Below, piece by piece: positions 41,541 to 53,090 of a stretch of 64,000 bases of DNA (the stretch's first letter is position 1; each line of letters begins with the position of its first letter). A model generated the notes under the pieces. The model was not told the DNA's origin. It did no database searches and saw nothing but the letters and a program-made list of their open reading frames with translations. The stretch is from assembly GCA_947184155.2 (NCBI GenBank), contig CAMXCT020000461.1, forward strand, positions 106,120 through 170,119. The letters are read 5' to 3'. Position numbers and translations under genes: made by a program. The stretch is from Cladocopium goreaui. Its lineage: Eukaryota > Sar > Dinophyceae > Suessiales > Symbiodiniaceae.

Positions 41541-42150
41541 TTTCCGTTCCTTTCCCATCCTTTCCCTTCCTTTCCCTTCCTTTCCCATCCTTTCCCTTCC
41601 TTTCCCTTCCTTTCCCTTCCTTTCCCTTCCTTTCCCTTTCCTTTTCCCTTCCTTTCCCTTCCTTTTCCCTTCCTTTCCCTTCCTTTTTCCTTCCTTTTTC
41701 CTTCCTTTTCCCTTCCTTTTTCCTTCGTTTCCCTTCCTTTCCCTTCCTTTCCCTTCCTTTCCCTTCCTGTCCCTTCCTTTCCCTTCCTTTCCCTTCCTTT
41801 CCCTTCCTTTCCCTTCCTTTCCCTTCTTTTTCCTTCCTTTTTCCTTCCTTTCCCTTCCTTTCCTTTCGTTTCCCTTCCTTTTTCCTTCCTTTTTCCTTCC
41901 TTTCCCTTCCTTTCCCTTCGTTTCCCTTCCTTTCCCTTCCTTTCCCTTCCTTTCCCTTCCTTTCCCTTCCTGTCCCTTCCTTTCCCTTCCTGTCCCTTCC
42001 TTTCCCATCCTTTCCCTTCCTTTCCCTTCCTTTCCCTTCCTTTCCCTTCCTTTCCCTTCCTTTCCCTTCCTTTCCCTTCCTTTCCCTTCCTTTCCCTTCC
42101 TTTCCTTTCCTTTCCTTTCCTTTCCCTTCCTTTCCTTTCCTTTCCTTTCC
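41541..42150 (+). repeat. TTTCCCTTCC homopyrimidine array, copy 3
   Basis: About 60 units of TTTCCCTTCC and variants, again starting from the CTTCTTCTCCCC tract of the satellite. The 0.6-kb purine/pyrimidine strand asymmetry favours triplex DNA. Lys/Gly/Glu-rich minus-strand frames are artefacts. Confidence 0.9.
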
Positions 42151-42699
42151 CTTGCACCCACGCTGTCCGCACACCACCGTTCGAGCCAGGTCGCTCCCCC
42201 ACGCGGTTAAACAACTAAACGAGAACCCAAGCATCGAAGATGCTTTTGGGAAAAAACGTAAAACAAATCACCCAAAATATGCAAAAAAACAACGTAAATA
42301 CCAAGAACAATAGTAAAAAGGTATTTTTTTGGGGGGGTACCAAATATATATATATATATGCATACGTCATGCACCACCTACTAGTCTGGTATGTTTTTCC
42401 ATTTTGTGGCAATGCATCAAATCAAACACTGTGATGGGCAAAGTGATCATCAAGTGCTGGGTTTTGTGGTAAAATGGGCCAGCCCCAATGGAGATTCACA
42501 AAATCCATCCAGAGAACCAACATACTTTCTGGTGATTTAGCGTAGCTATGGAAAATCCCCAAGTTCAATAGGTAAATCATCAATTTTCTTTGCCATTGTT
42601 CCGGAGGTTTCACATTCACAGGTGAAAACAAACATGTGTTTAACTTGGAAGTTCGGGTGAAGAATAGTTAATGTCAATCAAACTGGCAACATTTTCAAC

Positions 42700-42802
42700 T
42701 ACCCTCTGGTTATTTAACATAACTATGGAAAATCACCATTTACAGTGAATTTTCCCATTCAAAATGTGATTTTCAATAGCCATGTTAAATGACCAGAGGG
42801 TA
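42700..42802. mobile_element. MITE-A copy
   Basis: TACCCTCTGGTTATTTAACA ... TGTTAAATGACCAGAGGGTA; TA at both borders. Confidence 0.85.
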
Positions 42803-42842
42803 TTTCAATATGTTTGTATCATTTTGTTCCGTTAACTATAGT

Positions 42843-42949
42843 TACCATCTGGTTATGACAAACATAGCCATGGAAAATCACCATTTTTAATAGGTAAACC
42901 ATCTATAAATGGACCATTTTCCATGGCTATGTTAAATAACCAGAGGGTA
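42843..42949. mobile_element. MITE-A copy
   Basis: TACCATCTGGTTATGACAAA ... TGTTAAATAACCAGAGGGTA, with central AATAGGTAAACCATCTATAA. Confidence 0.85.
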
Positions 42950-43109
42950 TATCCGCCATAAACCAGAGTTAAACCACTTATAAGGCAACTTAGCTTTCTT
43001 GGGGGCCCCATCCTGTAAGGATATGAATCAGCCAACCACTTACGTTTTGACCCATACATGGAAGGCCCAGTGGTGTATCAAATGTTTGGGATATTGCGAA
43101 TATCTGCGA

Positions 43110-43588
43110 AGTATCGCAAATGCGGCGAACTGGTTTGCCCGGTAGAACGGGTTGCGAAACCAGAATGCGGCGAACTGGTTTGCCCGGTAGAACGGGTTGC
43201 GAAACCAGAATGCGGCGAACTGGTTTGCCCGGTAGAACGGGTTGCGAAACCAGAAGAGCACGTGGTCATCAACGACCAACGTGGCCATTTGGCCTGGCTC
43301 ATGTGCAATCAAGCACATCCTGGCTTTGAACTGCCGGACCTTGCCGGTCCGGATTTCTTCCTTGGTACGCTTCACAGAAGGCAGGACAATGTTGCCAAGC
43401 ACCGTGATCCAGTGCATGCATTTGGGCGTAAGATTCTGCACAGCGCAGTTGAATGCATAGTGAGCGTCCGTTCCAGACGCTGAAGCAGCGACATGCCGGC
43501 CTTGCGAGCTTGCTTCATATAGGACCGTGCATGGTTCTTGAGAACCGCTGCTGCCGAGCGGATCTGGGAGGATCCATGCGTTGAGCCA
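43110..43588 (-). CDS. Candidate exon with triplicated 15-residue segment, unknown gene
   Basis: A long minus-strand frame after a possible TAACCAG acceptor. It reads TDAHYAFNCAVQNLTPKCMH, WITVLGNIVLPSVKRTKEEI and RTGKVRQFKARMCLIAHEPG, then MATLVVDDHVLF, then three identical copies of FWFRNPFYRANQFAA, in a GC-richer stretch than its surroundings. Another minus frame (RSAAAVLKNHARSYMKQARK) is also open over the first part, so the reading is not certain. No family is recognised. Confidence 0.45.
43121..43255. repeat. Exact 45-bp triplication
   Basis: Units at 43121, 43166 and 43211, each starting TGCGGCGAACTGGTTTGCCC and identical. The 45-bp length preserves reading frame. Confidence 0.95.
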
Positions 43589-43769
43589 GCTGGTTACCAC
43601 CAGGGTTGAAGTTCATGAAACTAATAATTCAAAAATCAAGAACATAATCCTAGATACAAGTATCAGCAGATCCACAATATTTAATTTCAATACTCGCTGA
43701 TACCCCTGAGAGCATATCGTAAACCAACTTCCCAGGGTTTGTATATTCAATTTCAGGTCATTCTAGTTT

Positions 43770-45885
43770 TTCCCCACATCATTGTGTGGGGTTCTTGTTT
43801 TTTCTGTGGTGCACTCCCGCCTGCGTGCGTCCCGCGGCCTTTTGTCTGGGCGTCACCCACGTCACGCACAACTCTTTCTTCACACAATTTTGTTACACAC
43901 GAGTCTTTCACTTCACACACACACACACGACTCTTTTGTTGTTTTTTTGCATGTTTGTGCTGTTATTTTCTTGAAACATTTTTTGAGAAATAATGATCCA
44001 AATACAGAACCCCAAAAAAAACACCATGACTAATCTAAACCCACTACATTGAACCACGCGCATGACATTTGGTGAGCACACAACTCTTCCACGCACAAAA
44101 CTTTGTCACACACACACAACTTGGTCACACACACACAACTCCTTCACACACACAACTCTTTCACACACACACAACTCTTTTACACACAAATATTTCCCAC
44201 ACAACTTTGTCGAACACAACTCTTCTACACACAGCTTCGTCACACACACACGACTCTTTCACACAACTTTGTCACACACAACTCATTCACACCAAACTCT
44301 TTCACACACACACACCTCTTCCACGCACAAAACTTTGTCACACACACACAACTTGGTCACACACACACAACTTGGTCACACACACACAACTCTTTCACAT
44401 ACAACTTTGTCGCACACAACTCTTCTACACACAGCTTTGTCACACACACACACAACTCTTTCACACAACTTTGTCACACACAACTCATTCACACCAAACT
44501 CTTTCACACACACACACCTCTTCCACGAACAAAACTTTGTCACACACACACAACTTGGTCACACACACACACAACTTGGTCACACACACAACTCTTTCAC
44601 ACACAACTCTTCCACGCACAAAACTTTGTCACACACACACAACTTGGTCACACACACACAACTCCTTCACACACACACAACTCTTTCACACACACACACA
44701 ACTCTTTTACACACAAATATTTCCCACACAACTTTGTCGAACACAACTCTTCTACACACAGCTTCGTCACACACACACACGACTCTTTCACACAACTTTG
44801 TCACACACAACTCATTCACACCAAACTCTTTCCCACACACACCTCTTCCACGCACAAAACTTTGTCACACACACACAACTTGGTCACACACACACAACTT
44901 GGTCACACACACACACAACTCTTTCACATACAACTTTGTCGCACACAACTCTTCTACACACAGCTTTGTCACACACACACAACTCTTTCACACAACTTTG
45001 TCACACACAACTCATTCACACCAAACTCTTTCACACACAACTCTTCCACGCACAAAACTTTGTCACACACACACAACTTGGTCACACACAACTCTTTCAC
45101 ATACAACTTTGTCACACACACACACAAGTCTCTGCTACCGCTACTATTCAGTTTGTGTGACAAGCGTGGCAGTTGGCAGGCATGGCATTTGGTGCCATCG
45201 ATGGTCACTGTGTGTGGCAGGCGTGGCACTTGGTGCCATCGACGGTCTCTTTGTGCGGCAGGGTGGCACTGACGGCACTGGGTTGGCTCTGGTGGCGCCT
45301 TGCTCTGTGTGGCGCCGCGGCTCTTTTGCGTGGCAGGCGTGGCACTTTGGCGTGGCACTTGGTGACATCGATGCTGCTTTTCTGTGGCAGGCGTTGGCAC
45401 AGTCACGCACAACAATCTCACACACCTTTCTTTCGCACACAGCTCTTCTAGGTACATCTCTGCCGCGCACAACCCTGTCAAGCACACCTCTTTGACATAA
45501 ATCTCTTTCACACACACACGCACTCACATCTCTTCCTCATGACACACCTTTCACACATGACTCTTCCACTGACTGCTCTTGAACGCAGAACTTTTTCCTT
45601 CACACACATCCCTTCCACATGCAGCACTTTCGCACACAACTTTTTAACATGCACCTTCGTCAACTCAAAAAAACACAACTCTTTCACACACAACTCTTTC
45701 ACACACAACTCTTTCACACATAACACTTTAACATACAACTGTGTCGCACACTATCCTCCGCCATGTTTTTTGTCTGTCCTGCCTTCCCAGTACCGCTGAA
45801 AAAACACTGTTTGTAATTATTGGAAGAAGTTGACTTGTGGGGTTATGAGGTCCCTGAATTCTTGGGTTTTACGTTAGGATCAGAA
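43770..45885 (+). repeat. Composite repeat, copy 2
   Basis: Leader hairpin CCCCACATCATTGTGTGGGG then TTCTTGTTTTTT; CACA array 44085-45140; GTGGCAGGCGTGGCAC boxes 45165-45405; a second CACA-like stretch to about 45750; tail with AATTATTGGAAGAAGTTGAC and TTGTGGGGTTATGAGGTCC. The order is the same as in 13218-16075, but the GC-rich middle is much shorter. Confidence 0.75.
44085..45140 (+). repeat. CACACACAACTTGGTCACA array
   Basis: A higher-order unit (ACAACTCTTCCACGCACAAA, ACTTTGTCACACACACACAA, CTTGGTCACACACACACAAC) repeats about four times. Overlapping Thr/His frames up to 477 codons are artefacts. Confidence 0.85.
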
Positions 45886-46512
45886 AAACATGAACCCAAT
45901 GCAAGATCAAACATGATCAAACTGATAACATCTATTCTTAGGATCAAACAAACAATGGTGTAATTAGTTTTCTTGGCTTTTACATTTCAAAATGACATGC
46001 TTTGTCGCATCTCAAGTCCAAACAAATTGGGATTTGCTTCAGGAACCCATACAAGGTGGTACCCCCACTTACAAGTTGATTTATAAACCCGATTAACTAT
46101 AGATAATATATATATATATATATGCACCATAAACCACAGTTATTGGAGTTCTTTTCATCAACCCAACTTAGCGATTCCGAACTGGGGCACCACATTGTAG
46201 GAACCCCTAAAAAAGCACCAGGATTTTCGAGAAATCTCCCAGTCCCATCCCAAGGGCCCCCCATGTTCAGGCCCCAAACTCTGCACCAGAAGCGCCTCAG
46301 AAATCTGCGGACCAAGGACCAATTTAGCAGGGGCATCTTGAGTATCTGGTTGGTGGTTTATAGTGGTTTAATGGTGGTTAATAGTGGTTTATAGTTGAGT
46401 ATAAACCCAGGATGTTTCCGGATGATTCCCATTAATTACGTGTGTTGATTTGTGTTGGTGACGAGGTATTGTTTTTAGCCACGTTTGATTACTGGAGTGT
46501 AGTGATTTTGGT

Positions 46513-46620
46513 TATCCTCTGGAAATTTAACATAGCTATAGAAAATCACCATTTTGCAATAGGTAGACCATCTATTTCTATGGGCCATTTTGCATAGCTA
46601 TGTTAGTTTACCAGAGGGTA
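46513..46620. mobile_element. MITE-A copy
   Basis: TATCCTCTGGAAATTTAACA ... GTTAGTTTACCAGAGGGTA; near-palindromic. Confidence 0.8.
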
Positions 46621-46639
46621 AAACAGGATAAAACCAGTG

Positions 46640-46737
46640 CTGCTTGGTGGTATACCTCTGAAAAATATGAGTTCGTCAGTTGGGAGTATTCTTCCCAATG
46701 TATGGAAAAATAAAACATGTTCCAAACCACCAACCAG
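46640..46737. mobile_element. MITE-B copy
   Basis: CTGCTTGGTGGTAT ... CCAAACCACCAACCAG, interior CCTCTGAAAAATATGAGTTC. It begins only 20 bp after a MITE-A copy. Confidence 0.75.
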
Positions 46738-47039
46738 GTATAAAACCATTGATTCCGGATGATTTGGTTCAAATGGTGTCCAATACTTGTGTTGGTCCCA
46801 TTCTATCCATGCTTTGTTTCACCAGTTGATGCTTGGTTCAACCCGCAAGTGCGCTGTAAGTTTGGGCAGGACAAATGTTATGGCCATTACTATATGAATG
46901 GTAAAGGGCCAAAAGTATGAACACCATTCATTATAGAGATATAACGTAATGGTTCTTCATTTATAACTTATCCTATCATCCTTTTACATCCTTTTACCAG
47001 CTATATGTCAGCATGGCTCGAGTGCGGAATCTAACTTTG

Positions 47040-47275
47040 TATCCCAACAAAATTCCTTGACGAAGTTCGGCCGCAGCGAACCTTGCTGACATGTTCAGCA
47101 TCTGGGTCAGTGCCACGGTTTCTCTGGGAGAGTGGTGAAGACTGCCGCGCTATCCGGGATCAAGTCGGCTTCAACAATAGCATCATCCGCTGCTCAAACG
47201 TTCCATCCATCCTCCATCGATACGCTGCCTCGGATCTCACTTTTCAAACAGTCAAACGGGTCTTTCAGGGTTGAA
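47040..47275 (+). CDS. Ambiguous exon island, strand uncertain
   Basis: A GC-richer island with two open plus frames (RFLWESGEDCRAIRDQVGFN and VVKTAALSGIKSASTIASSA) and short minus frames (NMSARFAAAELRQG, EADLIPDSAAVFTTLPEKPW). Composition suggests an exon, but I cannot decide strand or frame. Confidence 0.25.
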
Positions 47276-48265
47276 AAAACAAAAACATCCTTAAAGATTC
47301 AACATCAAGCCTGTTCTCTTGTAAAACAACTGCGCCATCTAAGTCAAGCTGAAAGTTGTTAAATCGTTTTTTCAGGTTTCCACAGCCAATGGTTATAAAG
47401 AAGTGCTGCCACAGGTGGTGACAGAGGATCGCAGCCTTCTATCTCAAGGCATTACATTTAAAATCATTGTTTTTCCAGAAAGGGGCTAACTTACTGTACC
47501 CACTAATCTCAAGGTGAAAAAACTAAGTGTTTGTGGCCAACCCAATCAATCCATCCATGACTACTTCACGGCTGCAGCGGACTTTGTACATGGCTATACC
47601 CCAAAAAGACCGAACAGTGGAATCCTATTGAAAAGTAGTGATGAAATACGTAGAACTATCTCTTTTGGGGTTGCTACATGTGTACACTATACACATATAT
47701 ATATTATATATATATGTGTATTTAAAACAAAAACACATGTATGTATAAATATATATATATATATACTTTGACCTAAGTCATTAAACATACCCCTAACCTA
47801 TCTCATTGTACTAGTTGTTGTTTTTTCTAGCAATCTGTAACTCCTATGGGTCAATCCTTCCATGACTCAATGGACATCACCAGTGGATTCAAAAAAGTTT
47901 ACCAGTGATATGGCAAGGTTGTCATGGGGGTTTGACCCCCAAAAATGTGAAGTAAACATCATAGGGATATAGTGGGAATATACTGAGTACTGTTCTATTT
48001 TTGTTTGCTGAAAACAACAATATTCTAAGTGTGAAAAATGCGTGGATCAAACATAATGAAGTAATAGATCTCGACTAGGATTTCTTTGATCCACATTGGG
48101 CATTGCAGTAAAGTGTGTTTCCCAAAAAATATGTCTCCCCCTTGATGGGTATATCATACAACTGGTAAATATCCCATTAAACATCCTATGGATGAAATAC
48201 AATGGACAATCATCAACTGGTTTAGCCAAAAACTAGGATTATATAATTCATACATGGAAAAAAAA

Positions 48266-48370
48266 TACCCTCTGGTAAACTAACATAGCTATGGAAAATC
48301 ACAATTTTTGATGGGTAAATCCACTATAAATGGGCCATTTTCAATAGCTATGTTAGTTTACCAGAGGGTA
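48266..48370. mobile_element. MITE-A copy
   Basis: TACCCTCTGGTAAACTAACA ... GTTAGTTTACCAGAGGGTA; arms almost fully complementary. Confidence 0.9.
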
Positions 48371-48921
48371 ATCCTAGTTTTTGGTTAAATTAACTTGTTC
48401 ACTGGATAAATCACGAGCCTTACTGGTTAAATCCCACTCTATCCCATTGTGTCACAAGCATGATTAGTTTAGATCCATTTTTTTGGCAGTAGATTCCCGC
48501 TAAATCCTTATTTGAGTTGGTTCAGTCTCATTCAATCCATTTATATCCCTATTATATCCACATCATATTCATAGTTAGTTGCCATGTGTGTTTCCCAGTG
48601 TTGATGGATAATCCCGTTAAATCCGTATTTAGGTGCGTTAAAGCCCCACTAAATTCCATTAAGTCCCCTTGCCTCACCTTAGACGTATTTTGGATGGTTA
48701 AATCCATAAAACTTGACCAACTTCGCCATATTCAGTGAATCAAAATCCCATGAAATCCCAAATTTCATGCAAAAAACTCCAAGATTTTCCTATCAACCCC
48801 CTACCATGCCATGAGTCAACACCAACACCCGCCCTTTTGCCCAACCCGAAGCCTTGAGCTGGGCCATGTTGAAAGGCCACCTGCGGCAAACCCGATTTAT
48901 AACCCGGCTTTCCACTACAGG

Positions 48922-49028
48922 TACCCTCTGGTAAAAGTTTACATAACTATGGAAAATCACCATTTTTAATAGGTAAATCAACTATAAATGGACCATTTTC
49001 AATCGCTATGTTAGTTTACCAAAGGGTA
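48922..49028. mobile_element. MITE-A copy
   Basis: TACCCTCTGGTAAAAGTTTA ... GTTAGTTTACCAAAGGGTA. Confidence 0.85.
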
Positions 49029-49315
49029 TGTCATGATATATCCCCCATAAACCCAAGAATTAACCTAGTTGTAATCTACGTGATCTAACTAAGGGCCCCC
49101 TTCCTCATTTACATGATGCTTACATGATTTTCCCAGTACAGTCATTCATATCTCCTTGAAATATCCGACATAGTTTAATGGTTAACCACCACTTGTTTTT
49201 TTTCTTAATTTTGATAGTGAGACCCATTAAATTAAATCCTCATGCAGGGTTGTTAACTCCCAATAAATCCCCTTCAAAATCCCCTTGCATCACCATCACT
49301 ATCCATGGTTTTTCC

Positions 49316-49434
49316 CCCTTCAACGCCACAGTGCGCGGTCCACCGGTCCACCACCTCGCTCCGCGCCAGTAGCACAGCCACAGGGCGACTCGTTGTTGAA
49401 AAAGTGCGTGGCACTTCCAGGGTGCCAAAGACGC
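49316..49434 (-). CDS. Candidate internal exon, unknown gene
   Basis: On the minus strand, after TGCTCAG, a GC-rich frame reads VFGTLEVPRTFSTTSRPVAV then LLARSEVVDRWTAHCG, and ends near CACTGTG before GCGTTG, a possible GC donor. A second frame (APWKCHALFQQRVALWLCYW) is also open. The composition contrast with the AT-rich flanks supports an exon; no domain is recognised. Confidence 0.4.
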
Positions 49435-49782
49435 CTGAGCATCCAAAAGCAAGACAACCCGACCGTTGATGAAAATGGATGATTCAATATTAATAATGGA
49501 TTGTCAATGGATTGTTATAATGGATTGTTATAATGGATTGTCAATATTCATGAATAATGGGTGATTCATTAAAAATGTTGAAAAGGCTTGTTATAGTGGA
49601 TTCTTAATGGATTGCCATGGCTTATAACTTATAACCATGAACTGGGAGATTAAATCGTCAAACATTGCGATCAATCCGCATCACTGTGTTGGTTTTATAA
49701 AGGAACTGGGGACGAACAGTTGGGGATCAACTCAACTAGTTTGTAGTGATACATTGGGATATAGGGATATACATTATTCTTC

Positions 49783-49876
49783 TTGGTTGTTTCAACCCCT
49801 CTGAAAAATATTAGTCAATTGGGAACATTATTCCCAACATATGGACACATAAAAAATGTTCCAAACCACCAACCAG
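49783..49876. mobile_element. MITE-B copy
   Basis: CTTGGTTGTTTCAACCCCTC ... TTCCAAACCACCAACCAG, with inner ATTCCCAACATATGGA. Confidence 0.75.
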
Positions 49877-50600
49877 TATTAAATACATTAACGAATCCTT
49901 AACGGGATATAACCAAGGTATACCAATGTGTCACAGGTCAGTCCAAGAAGGCCGGCTATTTGGGTCCCAAGGTGCCCAAGTAGAGCTGTCCAGGTATTTG
50001 GAGGATCTAAGATGGATTATCTGTGGCTTTCTGTTGGCAAAACATGGGAATACTTAAATGGAATACGTAAATGGATACAAGAGTAATGATACATGTACCC
50101 GGCAAATGGCATATGGGTATGATCATCAGGAATCGGATGCATTCCCGGCAAATGAATGGGGTATACGAAGCAAGCCCCACTGGCGGATCATGATCCCATT
50201 TTATGGGAAAAATAAACAGGTTTTGACCATGGAACAAATGATAACTGGAACCAAACTATGGTACGTTTCCTCGAGTAATGCAAAGGGAAAGCGGAAGGTA
50301 CTACTAGCGTCCCATTTAGAAGTTGGCTTATTACCCTTCTAAATAGAGTTATAGTCATCAAAAACCTAGTTAACCTAGGTATAAACAAACTTAGCTAACT
50401 ATGGGGCACCACGTTGTGGACTTAGTTGTATGTTATGTTGATTCAAAATCACAATTGATCTCCTACCCTCAAGATTGATTTTGGTACCTTTAATTTGGAT
50501 GCCCTGCAAGAAAAGAACAAAACTAGGCTAGGAATTATTTCCCAATCTATAGCTAAACTGGTAAACTGTCCTTCGCTGGTTTGTCAGTTTATATTAGCTA

Positions 50601-50709
50601 TACCATCTGGCTATTTAACATAGCCATGGAACGATCCACCATTTTTAATAGGTAAACCATCTATAAATAGGCCATCTATACCATGGCTATGTTAAATAAC
50701 CAGAGGCTA
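50601..50709. mobile_element. MITE-A copy
   Basis: TACCATCTGGCTATTTAACA ... TGTTAAATAACCAGAGGCTA. Confidence 0.85.
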
Positions 50710-50925
50710 TAACCCTACTTCTTTGCAGTTGCATGCGCAAAAACTTGTGGCTGGATCCAACCATAAAACTGACTGCTTGGAAGCTTCTTGCCCATCAACT
50801 AATTGCAACACCATCTTCACTTGGTGCAGTTGCACTAATAAGTGGATCATAGAATATATAGAACCATAGTTATCCATAGTTTTTATAGTGGTTTCTAGTG
50901 GTTTATAGTGGCTGATAATGGTTAA

Positions 50926-51038
50926 CTGGTTGGTGGTTGAGCCCTATCCCTCTGAAAAATGATGGAGTTCGTCAGTTGGGATAATGACATTCCCAACTGA
51001 ATGGAAAAATACAAAGCATGTTCCAAACCACCAACCAG
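50926..51038. mobile_element. MITE-B copy
   Basis: CTGGTTGGTGGTTGAGCCCT ... TTCCAAACCACCAACCAG; inner GATGGAGTTCGTCAGTTGGG pairs with ATTCCCAACTGAATGGA. Confidence 0.85.
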
Positions 51039-51569
51039 TTTATCCACAGTTCTATAGTGAGTTTTCCCATTAAACATGGTGGATCTTTCCAGTTCGTCTA
51101 GTTTGTAAAGGTTTACCAGAGGGTAACCAAACCACCAACCAGAGAGCCATAGTTCTCCATCGTCAAAAACCCATGAACAAAGCCTGGGTAAACCATCCCC
51201 AGCTACAAACGGCCATCCTTGTTGCTGGGGCTAAAAAATGGATTGAAAGGAACATTTACAGGAAACATCCGATAAATGATGTCAGTTAATGTTGTTCCTG
51301 TTTAAAATGCTCATCTTTTTTCACCAAGTGATAAAAACAAGAATATATCAACAGGAGGAAACCAGTTTTTTTTTGGGCAAGAACTGACATAACATGTTTT
51401 TTTTGGTTTTCCTGCATTCAACAACCATCCCATTCACCGGCGGAGGGGTTATCTGAAGTCGTCTGACATCATCCCAAACAGGGCTATACAGGCTATACAT
51501 AAAAATGTGTACCCAATAATTCACCCTAGGCTCTACCTCATTAAACCTCTATGAAAGCCAAAACAAATC

Positions 51570-51667
51570 CTGGTTGGTGGTTTCAACGCCTCTGAAAAAT
51601 ACTAGTCAGTTGGGATGATTATTCCCAACATATGGAAAAATGAAAAATGTTCCAAACCACCAACCAG
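51570..51667. mobile_element. MITE-B copy (best conserved)
   Basis: CTGGTTGGTGGTTTCAACGC ... ATGTTCCAAACCACCAACCAG ends; the terminal 14 bases are perfect inverted repeats (CTGGTTGGTGGTTT / AAACCACCAACCAG). Confidence 0.9.
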
Positions 51668-51686
51668 ATCATAGTTCATCCTATTT

Positions 51687-51820
51687 CAGCCTCTGAAGTC
51701 TGAAACCGGTCAGCGTCAAGGGGCTGTTATCAGAGATGCTATCCACCAGCAGCAAGCGCACCGGCTGCCGTCCCGCGTCCAGGGCAACCTTGGAGCATGG
51801 AGATATAACGGGCGGGTTTG
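51687..51820 (-). CDS. Candidate internal exon, unknown gene
   Basis: After a CATTCAG acceptor the minus strand reads NPPVISPCSKVALDAGRQPV then RLLLVDSISDNSPLTLTGFR. This looks strongly protein-like. The plus strand is also open after CTATTTCAG (PLKSETGQRQGAVIRDAIHQ), so strand is not certain. No family is recognised. Confidence 0.4.
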
Positions 51821-53090
51821 CTGAATGGGACCATAAAAGGTGAAACATGTTACAATGTGAGGCCCCCGTTCGATAGCTAAGTTGGTGAACATAACTCCAA
51901 TTTAACTTTATGGTACTTAACTAGACTTACTGGGGCTTTTAGACCAACTTATAACATCTTATAACTGGGGGGTCTCACATTGTGGTAAACGTTTCGATAA
52001 CTATGGAAAATCAGCAAATTTACTATGTATAGATCAACTATAAATGACAATTGTCAATAGCTATGTTAGTCATTAACCAATGGGAAAAACAAAATCATCA
52101 GCAAGTCCATGACCCAGATGCTCCATGTATGGGTCATATATGGGGCAAATGTTGGTAAATATACCAGCACCATGGAGCATCTGGGTGATGATGATGTTTC
52201 ATTCCTTTGACCCTCTAAGTACCTAGGAAAATGGGGTGGTAGACCCAATGTTTTTTTTTCTCCACTTTTCCCAGGTACTTGAAGGGTGTACTGTCTAAGT
52301 ACATTTATATCTGTATGTATATGAGGGTTTCCATAAATGTGGGTAGCCCAATGTTTTTCATAGTTTATAATGGAAAATCCATCTATAGATGGATGACTGG
52401 GGGTACCCCCATGACTTCGGAAACATATCTATATGTGAGCAAGATTAGCTTGCTATGCTTTAATGCTGAACAAATCACTGCCAGCCTAGCTGCTCTTTTC
52501 TCGATAGATTTGAGCCACAGATCAAGATGACCAGGGTCAGTTTCCAGAAACCAGGCTAAACCAAGGGATCATAGGGTTGGTATGTGAAATTGACATTAAC
52601 CAACATTAACTAAGTTGCTAGTTGCTAAGTTAATTTTTTTCCACTGCTATTTAAAGCCTTACAGGCACTCAAACAAAACTATCAAACACATGCAATTCGC
52701 GACAGCAGCTCACATCCGTGTGTTTGTCAGCACCCCCATTTTCTGGTTTCCAGCGATGTCGCGGAATTTCTTGCCGTCAAGAAAAGAGCTGGAACAATAG
52801 AGGCAAGTTTGTACATATATGGACCAGACACTGGTGGGATTGAGAGGGACAAGGCGGATGCCTAGATATGCCTAGAGCTACCTGACACCGTAACCCAAAG
52901 GAAGAGCCTAACGTATTGTTGATACTAGTAACTGAAGTGTTAATGCCCGGCAATGCCTCAGACTCAGAAATTAAATCTTTCAGGTAGCGATGACATCGAT
53001 GTATTAGTCGTCCAAAACCCATATCTTGGCTAAAAAGGGGAGAAACAAAACCCAACCTCGAGATAAAGTCAATCAAAACAATGGACCACG
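51821..53090. other. AT-rich sequence, no clear gene
   Basis: A decayed MITE-A-like palindrome lies at about 51985-52082. Around 52700-52795 a GC-richer patch could be a short exon but has no decisive frame. Confidence 0.4.

Larger units (their letters stand above)
42151..43100. other. AT-rich sequence with MITE-A copies
   Basis: Satellite remnant up to about 42175 (CACCCACGCTGTCCGC), then AT-rich sequence with two MITE-A copies and a decayed third at about 42525-42610. No gene. Confidence 0.5.
45886..47039. other. AT-rich non-coding sequence with MITEs
   Basis: Holds a GTGGTTTATAGTGG-type minisatellite (46340-46400), MITE-A (46513-46620) and MITE-B (46640-46737). No supported exon. Confidence 0.5.
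47276..49315. other. AT-rich intron-like sequence with MITEs
   Basis: TATA microsatellite at 47695-47765; MITE-A at 48266-48370 and 48922-49028. No exon is supported. Confidence 0.45.
49435..51686. other. AT-rich intron-like sequence with MITEs
   Basis: Holds MITE-B (49783-49876, 50926-51038, 51570-51667, and a solitary right end at 51131-51142), MITE-A (50601-50709; half copy ending 51126) and a GTGGTTTATAGTGG tract at 50870-50925. No exon is supported. Confidence 0.5.

Noticed and set aside
41272..42234. Lys/Gly/Glu-rich frames of about 300 residues
   Set aside because: Translation of the TTTCCCTTCC array; length follows array length only.
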